Source: Parabacteroides sp.
GTDB lineage: Bacteria; Bacteroidota; Bacteroidia; Bacteroidales; Tannerellaceae
NCBI GenBank assembly: GCA_017937385.1
Contig: JAGBDR010000005.1
Location: 1 to 64,000 of the forward strand
Length of the DNA: 64,000 bases
Direction of reading: 5' to 3'
Shown: positions 55,178 to 62,663 of the stretch, piece by piece
How the letters are laid out: each line of letters opens with the position of its first letter
Position numbering within the stretch: the first letter of the stretch is position 1
Program-made: the position numbers and the translations under genes
Notes under the pieces: model-generated
What the model was told of the DNA's origin: nothing
The model's input: the letters and a program-made list of their open reading frames with translations, nothing else
The model's database searches: none

Positions 55178-55573
55178 ATGGCATCTATATTCAGTAGGAT
55201 TGTGGCAGGTGAGATTCCTTGCCACAAAGTAGCGGAGGACGAAGAGTTCTTCGCTTTTCTGGACATCAATCCGGTCGCAACCGGCCATACATTGGTAATT
55301 CCGAAAAAGGAGATCGACTATATTTTCGACATAGAAGATCCGGCACTCGGACGTATGATGGCCTTTGCCAAACGGGTGGCGCGGGCACAGGAAGCGGTGA
55401 TTCCTTGCAAGCGGGTCGGTTTGGCTGTAATGGGACTGGAAGTTCCTCATGCACATATTCATTTGATTCCGATCCAGAAAGAGTCCGATATGTATTTTGG
55501 CGGAAAGAAAATGGAGGTTACTCAGGACGTGCTCGCAGACACGGCTGCACGTATAAGAAACGCCTTTAAATAA
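55178..55573 (+). CDS. HIT-family nucleotide-binding protein (HinT-like)
   Basis: A protein of 131 residues with the histidine triad HAHIHLI near residue 90 and the family N-terminus SIFSRIVAGEIPCHKVAEDE, followed by HTLVIPKKEIDY. Such proteins are small homodimeric hydrolases of AMP-lysine or nucleoside phosphoramidates. It is the second gene of the greA operon, with terminators further on. Confidence 0.95.
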   Translation: MASIFSRIVAGEIPCHKVAEDEEFFAFLDINPVATGHTLVIPKKEIDYIFDIEDPALGRMMAFAKRVARAQEAVIPCKRVGLAVMGLEVPHAHIHLIPIQKESDMYFGGKKMEVTQDVLADTAARIRNAFK

Positions 55574-55616
55574 AAGGGATAAAGTTTTTTTTGATATAAA
55601 AAATGTGTATATTTGT

Positions 55617-55672
55617 AACCGCTTCTTCCTCCCCGATATGGTAATAGGGTGAGAGAGGAGGCGGTTTTTTTA
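55617..55672 (+). terminator. Terminator-like hairpin with a -7 element beside it
   Basis: AACCGC (55617-55622) and following TTCTTCCTCC pair with GAGGAGGCGGTT (to 55666), then a T-run. TATATTTG (55608-55615), a -7 match, lies immediately upstream, so this is either the greA-HIT terminator or a very short transcript of its own. Confidence 0.6.
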
Positions 55673-55719
55673 ATAAAGATTCATTAGTGGTTTTTACTCA
55701 TAAATTTGTTAGCCTTAGG

Positions 55720-55755
55720 AAAAAGGCCCTCCTTGTGAAAGGACGGCCTTTTTTT
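55720..55755 (+). terminator. Second terminator after greA-HIT
   Basis: AAAAAGGCC (55720-55728) pairs with GGCCTTTTT (55745-55753), with inner TCC/GGA pairing, and a T-run. It also works for transcripts of the opposite strand. Confidence 0.75.
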
Positions 55756-55773
55756 AAACACACAATTAGGGCG

Positions 55774-55846
55774 TTCCCTGCCCAGGGAATTCCGGTTTCT
55801 TGCCCATGAAACTTCCGTTCCCTGCCCAGGGAATTTCCGTTTCCTG
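55774..55846. repeat. Tandem palindromes TTCCCTGCCCAGGGAA
   Basis: The 16-base palindrome TTCCCTGCCCAGGGAA occurs at 55774-55789 and 55818-55833, 44 bases apart, with related text between (TTGCCCATGAAACTTCCG) and after. The unit looks like the CCATGCCC repeats at 319-358 and 43.76 kb with base substitutions. Confidence 0.65.
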
Positions 55847-55862
55847 TTTGAGGGCGTATTTT

Positions 55863-56594
55863 TTAATCGACTTTGGTGATGGAGCCACTCCCGGCAATAT
55901 CCTTTCTCTTTATGTCCGGGTTTCCTTTGTATCGGATCGTTCCGCTTCCGGCTATTTGGACGGATATGGTTTTGTTGGCGGTGACCTCGATGTGCGTGCT
56001 GCCGGCTGCCTGGCAGTCCAGTTCGTCGGTTTCCAGATCGAAAGCCTTGACCTTGCTGCTGCCGGCGCTTTCGATCTCCATCTTTTCTGTTTTCCCGCTT
56101 AGGCAGAGGGTGCAGCTACCGGCAATTTCGCAATCCAAGTGGGCGATGGCAATGGCTTCGGCTTCTATGGTTCCTCCTCCGGCTGTTTTAATCTCCAGTT
56201 TGTCTCCGGTGAGTCCTGTGCCTAAGTTGCAATTGCCGCTGCCTGCCATTCTCAACGCTTTCAAAGCGGTCGAGTTGGTTTCCACGATAAAGCGGGTAGG
56301 CCTGATTCCGGTGTGCCTGTCTTGAGGGCGGATAACCAGTTCATTGCTGTTGGATTTGATTTCCAGCAGGTCCAGGATGTTCTGGTCTGTTTCGATTTTC
56401 AGATAGGGTGCACCGTCCGATTGCGTATATCGGAGATCGATGTTCTCGCCTTTGATTCGTATCTTGGAGTAATCTTCTGTCGGAATTTCCTTACTTACGA
56501 TATTCCCGTCACCGGAGACTTTGTTTATATGGCAGGAGCACAGAAGTCCTACCATGAGTGTGAATACCAGTGTGAATGAATGTAATGTTTTCAT
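55863..56594 (-). CDS. Head-GIN-domain (DUF2807) lipoprotein
   Basis: A protein of 243 residues with a lipoprotein signal (LMVGLLCSC). After GDGNIVSKEIPTEDYSKIRI come regular beta-helix-like repeats with the family words MAGSGNCNLG, TAGGGTIEAE, IAGSCTLCL, SAGSSKVKA, AAGSTHIEV and IAGSGTIRY. DUF2807 adhesin-like proteins are envelope associated. It is the last gene of the PadR-PspC-DUF2807 operon (18-base gap), so it probably takes part in the same envelope-stress response. Confidence 0.9.
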   Translation of the reverse strand: MKTLHSFTLVFTLMVGLLCSCHINKVSGDGNIVSKEIPTEDYSKIRIKGENIDLRYTQSDGAPYLKIETDQNILDLLEIKSNSNELVIRPQDRHTGIRPTRFIVETNSTALKALRMAGSGNCNLGTGLTGDKLEIKTAGGGTIEAEAIAIAHLDCEIAGSCTLCLSGKTEKMEIESAGSSKVKAFDLETDELDCQAAGSTHIEVTANKTISVQIAGSGTIRYKGNPDIKRKDIAGSGSITKVD

Positions 56595-56612
56595 GATGAT
56601 GTTATATATCGA

Positions 56613-57704
56613 TTATATATTGAAGAAATTGTACCAAGGAAATGCGTCCCATCCGTTGAGTCCGGTCTGATAGACATAGACGACACTCAATGCCACGGAT
56701 ATGAGCCACAGGATCAGCAGTGTCCATTTCACCGTGTTGGGCAATGCCTTGGCTTTGAACACTTGCATGCAGATGGCATATACCAGGGCGAAGATCGGGA
56801 TACCGATCAGCAGGATGAAACCGATGCATCCCGTGATTGCCAATGGAATCGGTGCTCCGGCTATCAGGTCGGCCCCGATAGGTGTCAACTGATACAGGAT
56901 GCTTGTGCCTCCGATGATAAGGGCAAAGGTGACGACCACCAATACAAAGGCAATGAGCAATAATGGAGGCAGCAGAATGATTCCGATCAGTATGGTCAGG
57001 AATTTGAGGATGAAGCCGACCACGCCGACAAACAGATCTGCCAGTTTTTGCAGGAAGTTTCTGGGTTTGCCGGAGCTCATATAGTCATTTACATTGTTGC
57101 TGACCTTCTCGAAACTGTCTGTAACCGTTTTACCTATGTTTTCGAGGGTGACGCTTTGTCCGCGCATCATCAGCTTGTCGGCGGCGGTCCGTGCCAGTGG
57201 CATGACCAACCATAATATAAGGTATAGGAAGACGATCGGCGCGTATGGCACGAAGAGCAGGAGGATCATGGCAAGGCGCACGGCTGTGACATCCCATTCC
57301 ATATAGGCGGCAATGCCGCCGGCTACGCCTCCCAATACCCGGTTGTCCGGATCGCGCATCAGTTTTTTCGGACCTTTGGGAGTTTCTTCGCTTTGGGAGG
57401 TGTGTGTCTGGGATTCTTCCTTATATTCTTTTTCTTCTTCCCCATCGAACAATTCCTCCGGTTTGCCCATGCGTTTGATCACGTCTTCTACATGTTCGAT
57501 CGTGATGACTTCGTAGCCTAATCGTATCCGTTCGTTGAACAGTTCGGAAATGCGCATTTCGAAATCGTTCATGATTTCTTCCGAGCCTTCTTCCTTGCGG
57601 AAATGGATGCGCAAGTTTGCCAGATATTTGTCAAGCAATTGATAAGCATCTTCGTCTATGTGGAACACCGTTCCTCCTAAATTGACCGTCAGTGTCTTTT
57701 TCAT
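56613..57704 (-). CDS. PspC-domain membrane protein
   Basis: A protein of 363 residues. The N-terminal 85 residues are soluble (LTVNLGGTVFHIDEDAYQLL). The PspC domain follows at about 110-170 (KLMRDPDNRVLGGVAGGIAA, then a membrane helix). Four further hydrophobic segments lie in the C-terminal half (FILKFLTILIGIILLPPLLL, FVLVVVTFALIIGGT and others). PspC senses inner-membrane damage in the phage-shock response of enterobacteria; in Bacteroidetes it appears with PadR regulators, as here, 12 bases downstream of one. Confidence 0.92.
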   Translation of the reverse strand: MKKTLTVNLGGTVFHIDEDAYQLLDKYLANLRIHFRKEEGSEEIMNDFEMRISELFNERIRLGYEVITIEHVEDVIKRMGKPEELFDGEEEKEYKEESQTHTSQSEETPKGPKKLMRDPDNRVLGGVAGGIAAYMEWDVTAVRLAMILLLFVPYAPIVFLYLILWLVMPLARTAADKLMMRGQSVTLENIGKTVTDSFEKVSNNVNDYMSSGKPRNFLQKLADLFVGVVGFILKFLTILIGIILLPPLLLIAFVLVVVTFALIIGGTSILYQLTPIGADLIAGAPIPLAITGCIGFILLIGIPIFALVYAICMQVFKAKALPNTVKWTLLILWLISVALSVVYVYQTGLNGWDAFPWYNFFNI

Positions 57705-57716
57705 CCTTTTTTGATT

Positions 57717-58049
57717 TTAATTGTTTCTAATGTGGTTTATTGTATTGTTCAGTTCCTGCCAGGAGGTTTCCAACTCGCCCAGAAATTCTTCTCCTTTCTC
57801 TGTGAGTTGGTAATACTTGCGAGGCGGTCCTTGGGTAGATTCTATCCACTGGTAACTTAATAATTCGCTGTTTTTCAGTCTTGTCAACAGAGGATATAGA
57901 GTACCTTCTACTACAATCAGCTTGGCTTCCTGTAACTTCTGGATAATGTCAGAGGTATACGCCGGCTCTTTTTTGAGGAGCAATAGAATACAATATTCCA
58001 ATGTTCCCTTTCTCATTTGTGATTTTACGTTCTCTGCATTCATTGTCAT
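57717..58049 (-). CDS. PadR-family transcriptional repressor
   Basis: A protein of 110 residues (or 108 from the ATG at 58043). Winged-helix PadR features: MRKGTLEYCILLLLKKEPAY, the recognition region VVEGTLYPLLTRLKNSELLS and the wing GPPRKYYQLTEKGEEFL. It is first in the operon with PspC and DUF2807. A 10-base inverted repeat over its own promoter (58070-58100) suggests autorepression. Confidence 0.93.
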   Translation of the reverse strand: MTMNAENVKSQMRKGTLEYCILLLLKKEPAYTSDIIQKLQEAKLIVVEGTLYPLLTRLKNSELLSYQWIESTQGPPRKYYQLTEKGEEFLGELETSWQELNNTINHIRNN

Positions 58050-58063
58050 TCTGTTTTACACTG

Positions 58064-58100
58064 CAAATTTATGTATTGCCATTGTACTATGCAATACATA
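58064..58100 (-). promoter_or_regulatory. PadR operon promoter with overlapping operator
   Basis: TAAATTTG on the minus strand (58064-58071) matches the -7 element 15 bases before the longer ATG. TATGTATTGC (58070-58079) and GCAATACATA (58091-58100) are perfect inverted repeats spaced by 11 bases, placed between the -7 and -33 regions. The ATGT...ACAT ends fit known PadR sites. Confidence 0.6.
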
Positions 58101-58197
58101 CTACTGTATTTATTCTAATTTAACATTGATATTGCACAATCCCGGTGCTTTTGTGTAAAAAAGAGGCTAATCTCATGAGAAATAGAATTGAAAACCG

Positions 58198-58205
58198 TAT
58201 TTTTG
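58198..58205 (+). promoter_or_regulatory. -7 element for the long-chain acyl-CoA ligase gene
   Basis: TATTTTTG matches TAnnTTTG 25 bases before the ATG; no -33 match at the right distance. Confidence 0.4.
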
Positions 58206-58229
58206 TGAATCAATTCAAAATAAGGAATT

Positions 58230-60047
58230 ATGATTTATTACCATTATGCCGAGTTAGTACATCGACAGGCTGAAAAATATGGTTCCCGTGCAGCATTGAA
58301 ATATCGGGATCATGCAACTGGGAAATGGTTGAAGATTTCTTGGAAAGAACTTTCTGAAAAAGTAATGCTGACGGCTAAGGCTATGGCTGAATTCGGGATT
58401 GGAGTACAGGAGAATATCGGGGTTTATTCACAGAATATGCCTCAATATTTATATACGGATTTCGGGGCATACGCGAACCGTGTGGTTTCCATTCCCATGT
58501 ATGCGACCAATTCTCCGGGGCAGATCGAGTATATCATTAATGATGCCCATATACATACATTGTTTGTCGGCGAACAGTTGCAATATAATAACGCATTCAA
58601 GGTACAGAAAGATTCTCAATACTTGAAGCGCTTGATTGTGTTTGACCCGTCTGTCAAGCTGAACCCGGAAGACAAGACTTCGATCTATTTTGACGATTTT
58701 CTGCGGCTGGGCGACAATGCGCATGCCGAGACAACGGTAAAGGTCCGTATGAACGAAGCGGTTCCGGAAGATTTGGCTACCATCATCTATACGTCCGGGA
58801 CGACCGGCGAGTCGAAAGGCGTCATGCTCCATCATTCCAACTATCTGGAGGCCATGCGCATTCACGATATCCGTCTTCCGATGGTGTCGGATAAAGATCT
58901 TACCATGTGTTTCCTGCCGCTGACTCATATATTTGAAAAAGCGTGGGCGTATTATTGCCTGCACAAGGGAGTGACGATTGCAATCAATCAAGATCCTAAA
59001 ATGATTCAGAAGACCTTGCCTGAGGTTCATCCTACTTTGATGTGCAATGTTCCCCGTTTCTGGGAGAAGGTGTATGCCGGGGTACAAGAAAAGATTAATT
59101 CTTCGTCTCCCACGATGAAGAAAATCTTTTTGGATGCGATCGAGACCGGGCGCAAGTACAACTTGGAGTATAAGAACAGAGGCATCCCGGCTCCTATGGG
59201 CTTGAAGTTGAAGTTCAAGATGTATGACAGAACGGTCTTCACGCTGCTGAAACGGGTGTTGGGGATCGAACGCGGACGCTTGTTTCCGGTGGCCGGTGCG
59301 CCGCTTTCGGATATGGTCAATGAGTTCCTGCAGTCTGTCAATATCCCGATCGTGTATGGCTACGGCTTGAGCGAGACGACGGCGACCGTCTGCTTCTATC
59401 CTGAAACCGGATTCCGGTTCGGCTCGATCGGAGACATTATGCCGGATGTACAGGTACGGATCGACCCGGAGAATAACGAAATCTTGGTAAAAGGCAAGAC
59501 CGTGATGTCCGGTTACTATAATAAGCCGGCCGAGAATGAAAAGGCATTTACGGAAGACGGCTATTTCCGGACGGGAGATGCCGGAAGGATGGAAGGAAAC
59601 ACGTTGTTCTTTACCGAACGTATCAAGGATTTGTATAAAACATCGAACGGCAAGTACATCGCTCCGCAAGCCATTGAAATGGCGATGAGCAGTGGGAAAT
59701 ATATCGAACAGATTGCCGTCATCGGCGATCAGCGCAAGTTTGTCAGTGCGTTGATTGTCCCCGCTTATCCGTTGTTGGAACAGTATGCGGAAGAGAAGGG
59801 ACTGGATGTCAGAAGCCGGGAAGAACTGGTCAATCATAAGGAAATCCATCGTCTGCTTGAAACGCACATAGAGGAAAGCCAGAAGAATCTGGCCCCATAC
59901 GAGAAGATCAAGCGTTTCACCTTGTTGCCCGAACCGTTTGCCATGGGTTGCGAACTGACGGATACGCTCAAGCTCCGCCGTTCAGTCATCTTGAGGAAGT
60001 ATGCGGATACGATTGAAAAGATGTATGAAGAGGTTTCGAATACATGA
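58230..60047 (+). CDS. Long-chain fatty acid-CoA ligase
   Basis: A protein of 605 residues of the FadD15/ACSBG-like branch of adenylate-forming enzymes. Motifs: YTSGTTGESKGVMLHHSN (about 188-205), FLPLTHIFEKAW, VYGYGLSETTATVCF and DGYFRTGDAGRMEGNTLFFT, and TSNGKYIAPQ. The final lysine region is CELTDTLKLRR. It activates long-chain fatty acids for phospholipid turnover or export of CoA esters. Unlike the ligase at 1416-3071 it has no regulator beside it and appears monocistronic. Confidence 0.93.
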   Translation: MIYYHYAELVHRQAEKYGSRAALKYRDHATGKWLKISWKELSEKVMLTAKAMAEFGIGVQENIGVYSQNMPQYLYTDFGAYANRVVSIPMYATNSPGQIEYIINDAHIHTLFVGEQLQYNNAFKVQKDSQYLKRLIVFDPSVKLNPEDKTSIYFDDFLRLGDNAHAETTVKVRMNEAVPEDLATIIYTSGTTGESKGVMLHHSNYLEAMRIHDIRLPMVSDKDLTMCFLPLTHIFEKAWAYYCLHKGVTIAINQDPKMIQKTLPEVHPTLMCNVPRFWEKVYAGVQEKINSSSPTMKKIFLDAIETGRKYNLEYKNRGIPAPMGLKLKFKMYDRTVFTLLKRVLGIERGRLFPVAGAPLSDMVNEFLQSVNIPIVYGYGLSETTATVCFYPETGFRFGSIGDIMPDVQVRIDPENNEILVKGKTVMSGYYNKPAENEKAFTEDGYFRTGDAGRMEGNTLFFTERIKDLYKTSNGKYIAPQAIEMAMSSGKYIEQIAVIGDQRKFVSALIVPAYPLLEQYAEEKGLDVRSREELVNHKEIHRLLETHIEESQKNLAPYEKIKRFTLLPEPFAMGCELTDTLKLRRSVILRKYADTIEKMYEEVSNT

Positions 60048-60080
60048 GGGGTTTCTCATGTAGACGGGTGAATGGCGGCA

Positions 60081-60112
60081 TTTTATATAGTTAGGAAAAT
60101 TGCGTACCTTTG
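60081..60112 (+). promoter_or_regulatory. prfB promoter
   Basis: TTTT, 20 bases, TACCTTTG: 3 of 4 and 8 of 8 consensus matches. Start near 60119, leaving a leader of about 20 bases. Confidence 0.6.
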
Positions 60113-60139
60113 CAGTAATAAATTAAAACAGGAATTTTT

Positions 60140-61265
60140 ATGATTACATCAGACCAACTACACAATGTGTTGGAGCGCGAGCAGGCGCTGAGGGGGTATC
60201 TTTGACATAGATGGCAAGACCATCCAGTTGGAAGAAGAAGAGTTGCGCACGCATGATCCCGGTTTCTGGGAAGATGCCAAGCGGGCAGAAATCCAGATGA
60301 AGAAAGTGAAGGAACTGAAAAAGTGGATCGAGCTTTATAACGAGGTTCATGGGGCGGCTGAAGAATTGCAGTTGGCATACGAGTATGTAAAAGAAGGGAT
60401 CGTCAGCGAGGAAGAGGTGGACGAAGCCTATGGCAAGGCGATCCAGTTGGTGGAAAGCCTGGAGTTCCGCAATATGTTGCGTCAGGAGGCCGACCAGATG
60501 AGTTGCGTGTTGAAGATCAATTCCGGTGCCGGAGGCACGGAGAGCCAGGACTGGGCTTCCATGTTGCTCCGTATGTACACACGCTGGGCAGAGGCGAACG
60601 GCTATAAGATTTCCGTTGCCAACTACCAGGATGGGGATGAGGCCGGTATCAAGACTGCCACTCTCAATCTCGAAGGCGACTATGCTTACGGGTATCTGAA
60701 GGGCGAAAACGGTGTGCATCGTCTCGTGCGTGTATCTCCTTATAATGCACAGGGCAAGCGAATGACCTCGTTCGCTTCTGTTTTTGTGACTCCGCTGGTA
60801 GACGATACGATCGAGGTGAAGATCGACCAGGCTGCCATCTCTTGGGATACGTTCCGTTCGGGAGGTGCCGGCGGGCAGAATGTGAACAAGGTGGAGTCCG
60901 GCGTACGTTTGCGTTATCAGTTTAAAGATCCTTATACGGGTGAAGAAGAAGAAATCTTGATCGAGAATACGGAAACCCGCGACCAGCCTAAGAACCGTGA
61001 GAATGCGATGCGTCAGTTGCGCTCCATCTTGTACGACAAGGAACTGCAACATCGTATGGAAGAGCAGGCGAAGGTGGAAGCCGGGAAGAAGAAAATCGAA
61101 TGGGGTTCCCAGATCCGTAGCTACGTGTTCGATGACCGCCGTGTGAAAGACCATCGTACCAATTACCAGACTTCCGATGTCGCTGGTGTGATGGATGGCA
61201 AAATTGATGATTTCATCAAGGCTTACCTGATGGAATTCGGCGCTGAAGGATCTGCCGAAAAGTAA
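60140..61265 (+). CDS. prfB: Peptide chain release factor 2, with programmed +1 frameshift
   Basis: ATG at 60140 opens 21 codons ending at an in-frame TGA (60203-60205); the rest of the protein is in the +1 frame from GAC at 60204 to 61265, 374 residues in all. The junction AGGGGGTATCTTTGAC is the classic RF2 site: internal Shine-Dalgarno AGGGGG, slippery CTT, poor-context TGA. RF2 reads this TGA, so low RF2 favours the shift and its own synthesis. The catalytic GGQ lies in GGAGGQNVNKVESG. The stop-codon recognition tripeptide, SPF in E. coli, reads SPY here (RVSPYNAQGKRMTSF). Confidence 0.97.
60191..60206 (+). promoter_or_regulatory. prfB autoregulatory frameshift site
   Basis: AGGGGG (60191-60196), TAT, CTT (60200-60202), TGA (60203-60205), C: identical to the E. 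coli site over 16 bases. The spacing of three bases from the Shine-Dalgarno-like sequence to CTT is that needed for forward slippage. Confidence 0.95.
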
Positions 61266-61295
61266 GATTGTACTTGATATTCTGATTATTCGTCT

Positions 61296-61335
61296 TTGTT
61301 CTCTTCCCTTTTCGTAGGACAGGGAAGAGGACAAA
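61296..61335 (+). terminator. Hairpin after prfB
   Basis: TTGTTCTCTTCCCT (61296-61309) pairs with AGGGAAGAGGACAA (61322-61335) with one G-U. There is no T-run, so it acts as an inefficient terminator or as a stabilising 3' end. Confidence 0.55.
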
Positions 61336-61371
61336 ATGGCTAAAAAAAACGATCGTTTCTTTTAGCCATTG
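61336..61371. repeat. Left palindrome with AACGATCGTT centre
   Basis: A 36-base palindrome centred on CGATCG, arms AATGGCTAAAA and TTTTAGCCATT, with a single mismatch. A nearly identical copy lies at 61481-61524. Together they bracket about 110 bases upstream of the glycan genes. Confidence 0.7.
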
Positions 61372-61372
61372 C

Positions 61373-61401
61373 AAAGATACAAAAAATGGAAAAAAACAAA
61401 G
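61373..61401 (-). promoter_or_regulatory. Promoter-like motif facing away from the glycan genes
   Basis: Minus strand: TTTG, 17 bases, TATCTTTG. The -7 element is perfect; the spacing is two to three bases short. It lies between the two palindromes and points towards prfB. If the bracketed segment were inverted it would point into the glycan locus. Confidence 0.35.
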
Positions 61402-61480
61402 ACTCCAATATCCATTATTCTTTGTTACACAAATTCTTGAGGAAATAAGACATTTCGGTAATTCTTTTCTACAGCGATAA

Positions 61481-61524
61481 AAAAATGGCTAAAAAAAACG
61501 ATCGTTTTTTTAGCCATTTTTTCG
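61481..61524 (+). terminator. Right palindrome, terminator-like
   Basis: Second copy of the palindrome (centre CGATCG at 61499-61504) with 26 bases identical to the left copy in direct orientation, followed by a T-run. As a terminator it would stop read-through into the glycan locus. 61525-61577 shows no clear promoter. Confidence 0.6.
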
Positions 61525-61577
61525 TCGTTACGGAATGTGACTGACGGTCATTTCTTAGTATTTGAAGTTTAGTAAAA

Positions 61578-62663
61578 ATGGATTGTATAGTGTTGATTGT
61601 CATTTGTTTGATAAATTCAATCTTGATTTCTTTTTTTATTATATCTCGTATATTGGTAGTGGCTTTCCAAAAGTGCCTGTTCGATGTTATTGATGACCGG
61701 AAAGTTCATCGTGGAGTAGTTCCGCGTTTAGGTGGCGTTTCTTTCGTCCCTTCCATTCTGGCCACATTCTTTTTGTTTGCAGGACTCCATTACCTGTTTG
61801 GTTGTGAAATTCCGGAAGAGAAGTGGGATGATGTCATTTCAAAATTCTGCTTTTTATTTATCGGATTGATTTTCTTGTGCTTTGCTGGTATAAGAGATGA
61901 TTTGGTGAGGCTGGATTATCGTTCGAAGTTTGTCGTACAGATTATTGCCGCAACCCTGATTCCATTATCCGGATTGTGTGTCGATAATTTGTTCGGCTTA
62001 TTCGGTATTTATGAGTTGCCACATGAAGCGGCTGTCCCATTGACTATTTTGTTGGTTGTGTTTATATGCAATGCCATTAATTTGATTGATGGCATTGACG
62101 GATTGGCGTCCGGGTTGAGTGGCATATCGTTGGTTATTTTGGGATATTTGTATATTCAGGCAGGATTATGGATATATGCGTTTCTTGCATTTGTTTCGTT
62201 TGCTGTACTGATCCCTTTTTTCTATTACAATGTATTCGGACGGGTGAGTTCTCATACAAAAATTTTCATGGGTGATACCGGCAGTCTGACATTAGGTTAT
62301 ATACAATCTTTTTTGATTATCCGTTATTGCAATGCCATTCCGGAGGCAAACATTTGTTCTGACGGGATGGTCCTAATGGCTTTTTCTACTTTGCTTATTC
62401 CTATGTTCGATGTGGTAAGGGTCATGTTTATCCGTTGGCGTACGAATAAGAATTTGTTTGTTGCGGATAAAAATCATATTCATCATAAACTGTTGAAAAT
62501 GGGATTCACCCAACGGCAAGCCCTGTTGACGATATTGGCAATGGCCTGCTTGTTCGATGGTCTGAATTTTTGTCTGGCTCCTTATATGGATAAAAGCCTG
62601 CTGATCGCTATTTGTATTTTCGTATGGGTGGTTTTTAACAGGTGCTGTAGTCGATATCTGTGA
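61578..62663 (+). CDS. WecA/MraY-type glycosyl-1-phosphate transferase (GT4 family)
   Basis: A polytopic inner-membrane protein of 361 residues with about ten hydrophobic segments. It transfers a sugar-1-phosphate from a UDP-sugar to undecaprenyl phosphate, the first step of O-antigen or capsule assembly. Motifs: VIDDRKVHRGVVPRLGG, GIRDDLVRLDYRSK, catalytic NLIDGIDGLASG, FMGDTGSLTLGY and the His motif HIHHKLLKMG. Its stop codon overlaps the GTG start of the flippase gene. It is therefore the first gene of a surface-glycan locus continuing beyond the window. Confidence 0.93.
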   Translation: MDCIVLIVICLINSILISFFIISRILVVAFQKCLFDVIDDRKVHRGVVPRLGGVSFVPSILATFFLFAGLHYLFGCEIPEEKWDDVISKFCFLFIGLIFLCFAGIRDDLVRLDYRSKFVVQIIAATLIPLSGLCVDNLFGLFGIYELPHEAAVPLTILLVVFICNAINLIDGIDGLASGLSGISLVILGYLYIQAGLWIYAFLAFVSFAVLIPFFYYNVFGRVSSHTKIFMGDTGSLTLGYIQSFLIIRYCNAIPEANICSDGMVLMAFSTLLIPMFDVVRVMFIRWRTNKNLFVADKNHIHHKLLKMGFTQRQALLTILAMACLFDGLNFCLAPYMDKSLLIAICIFVWVVFNRCCSRYL

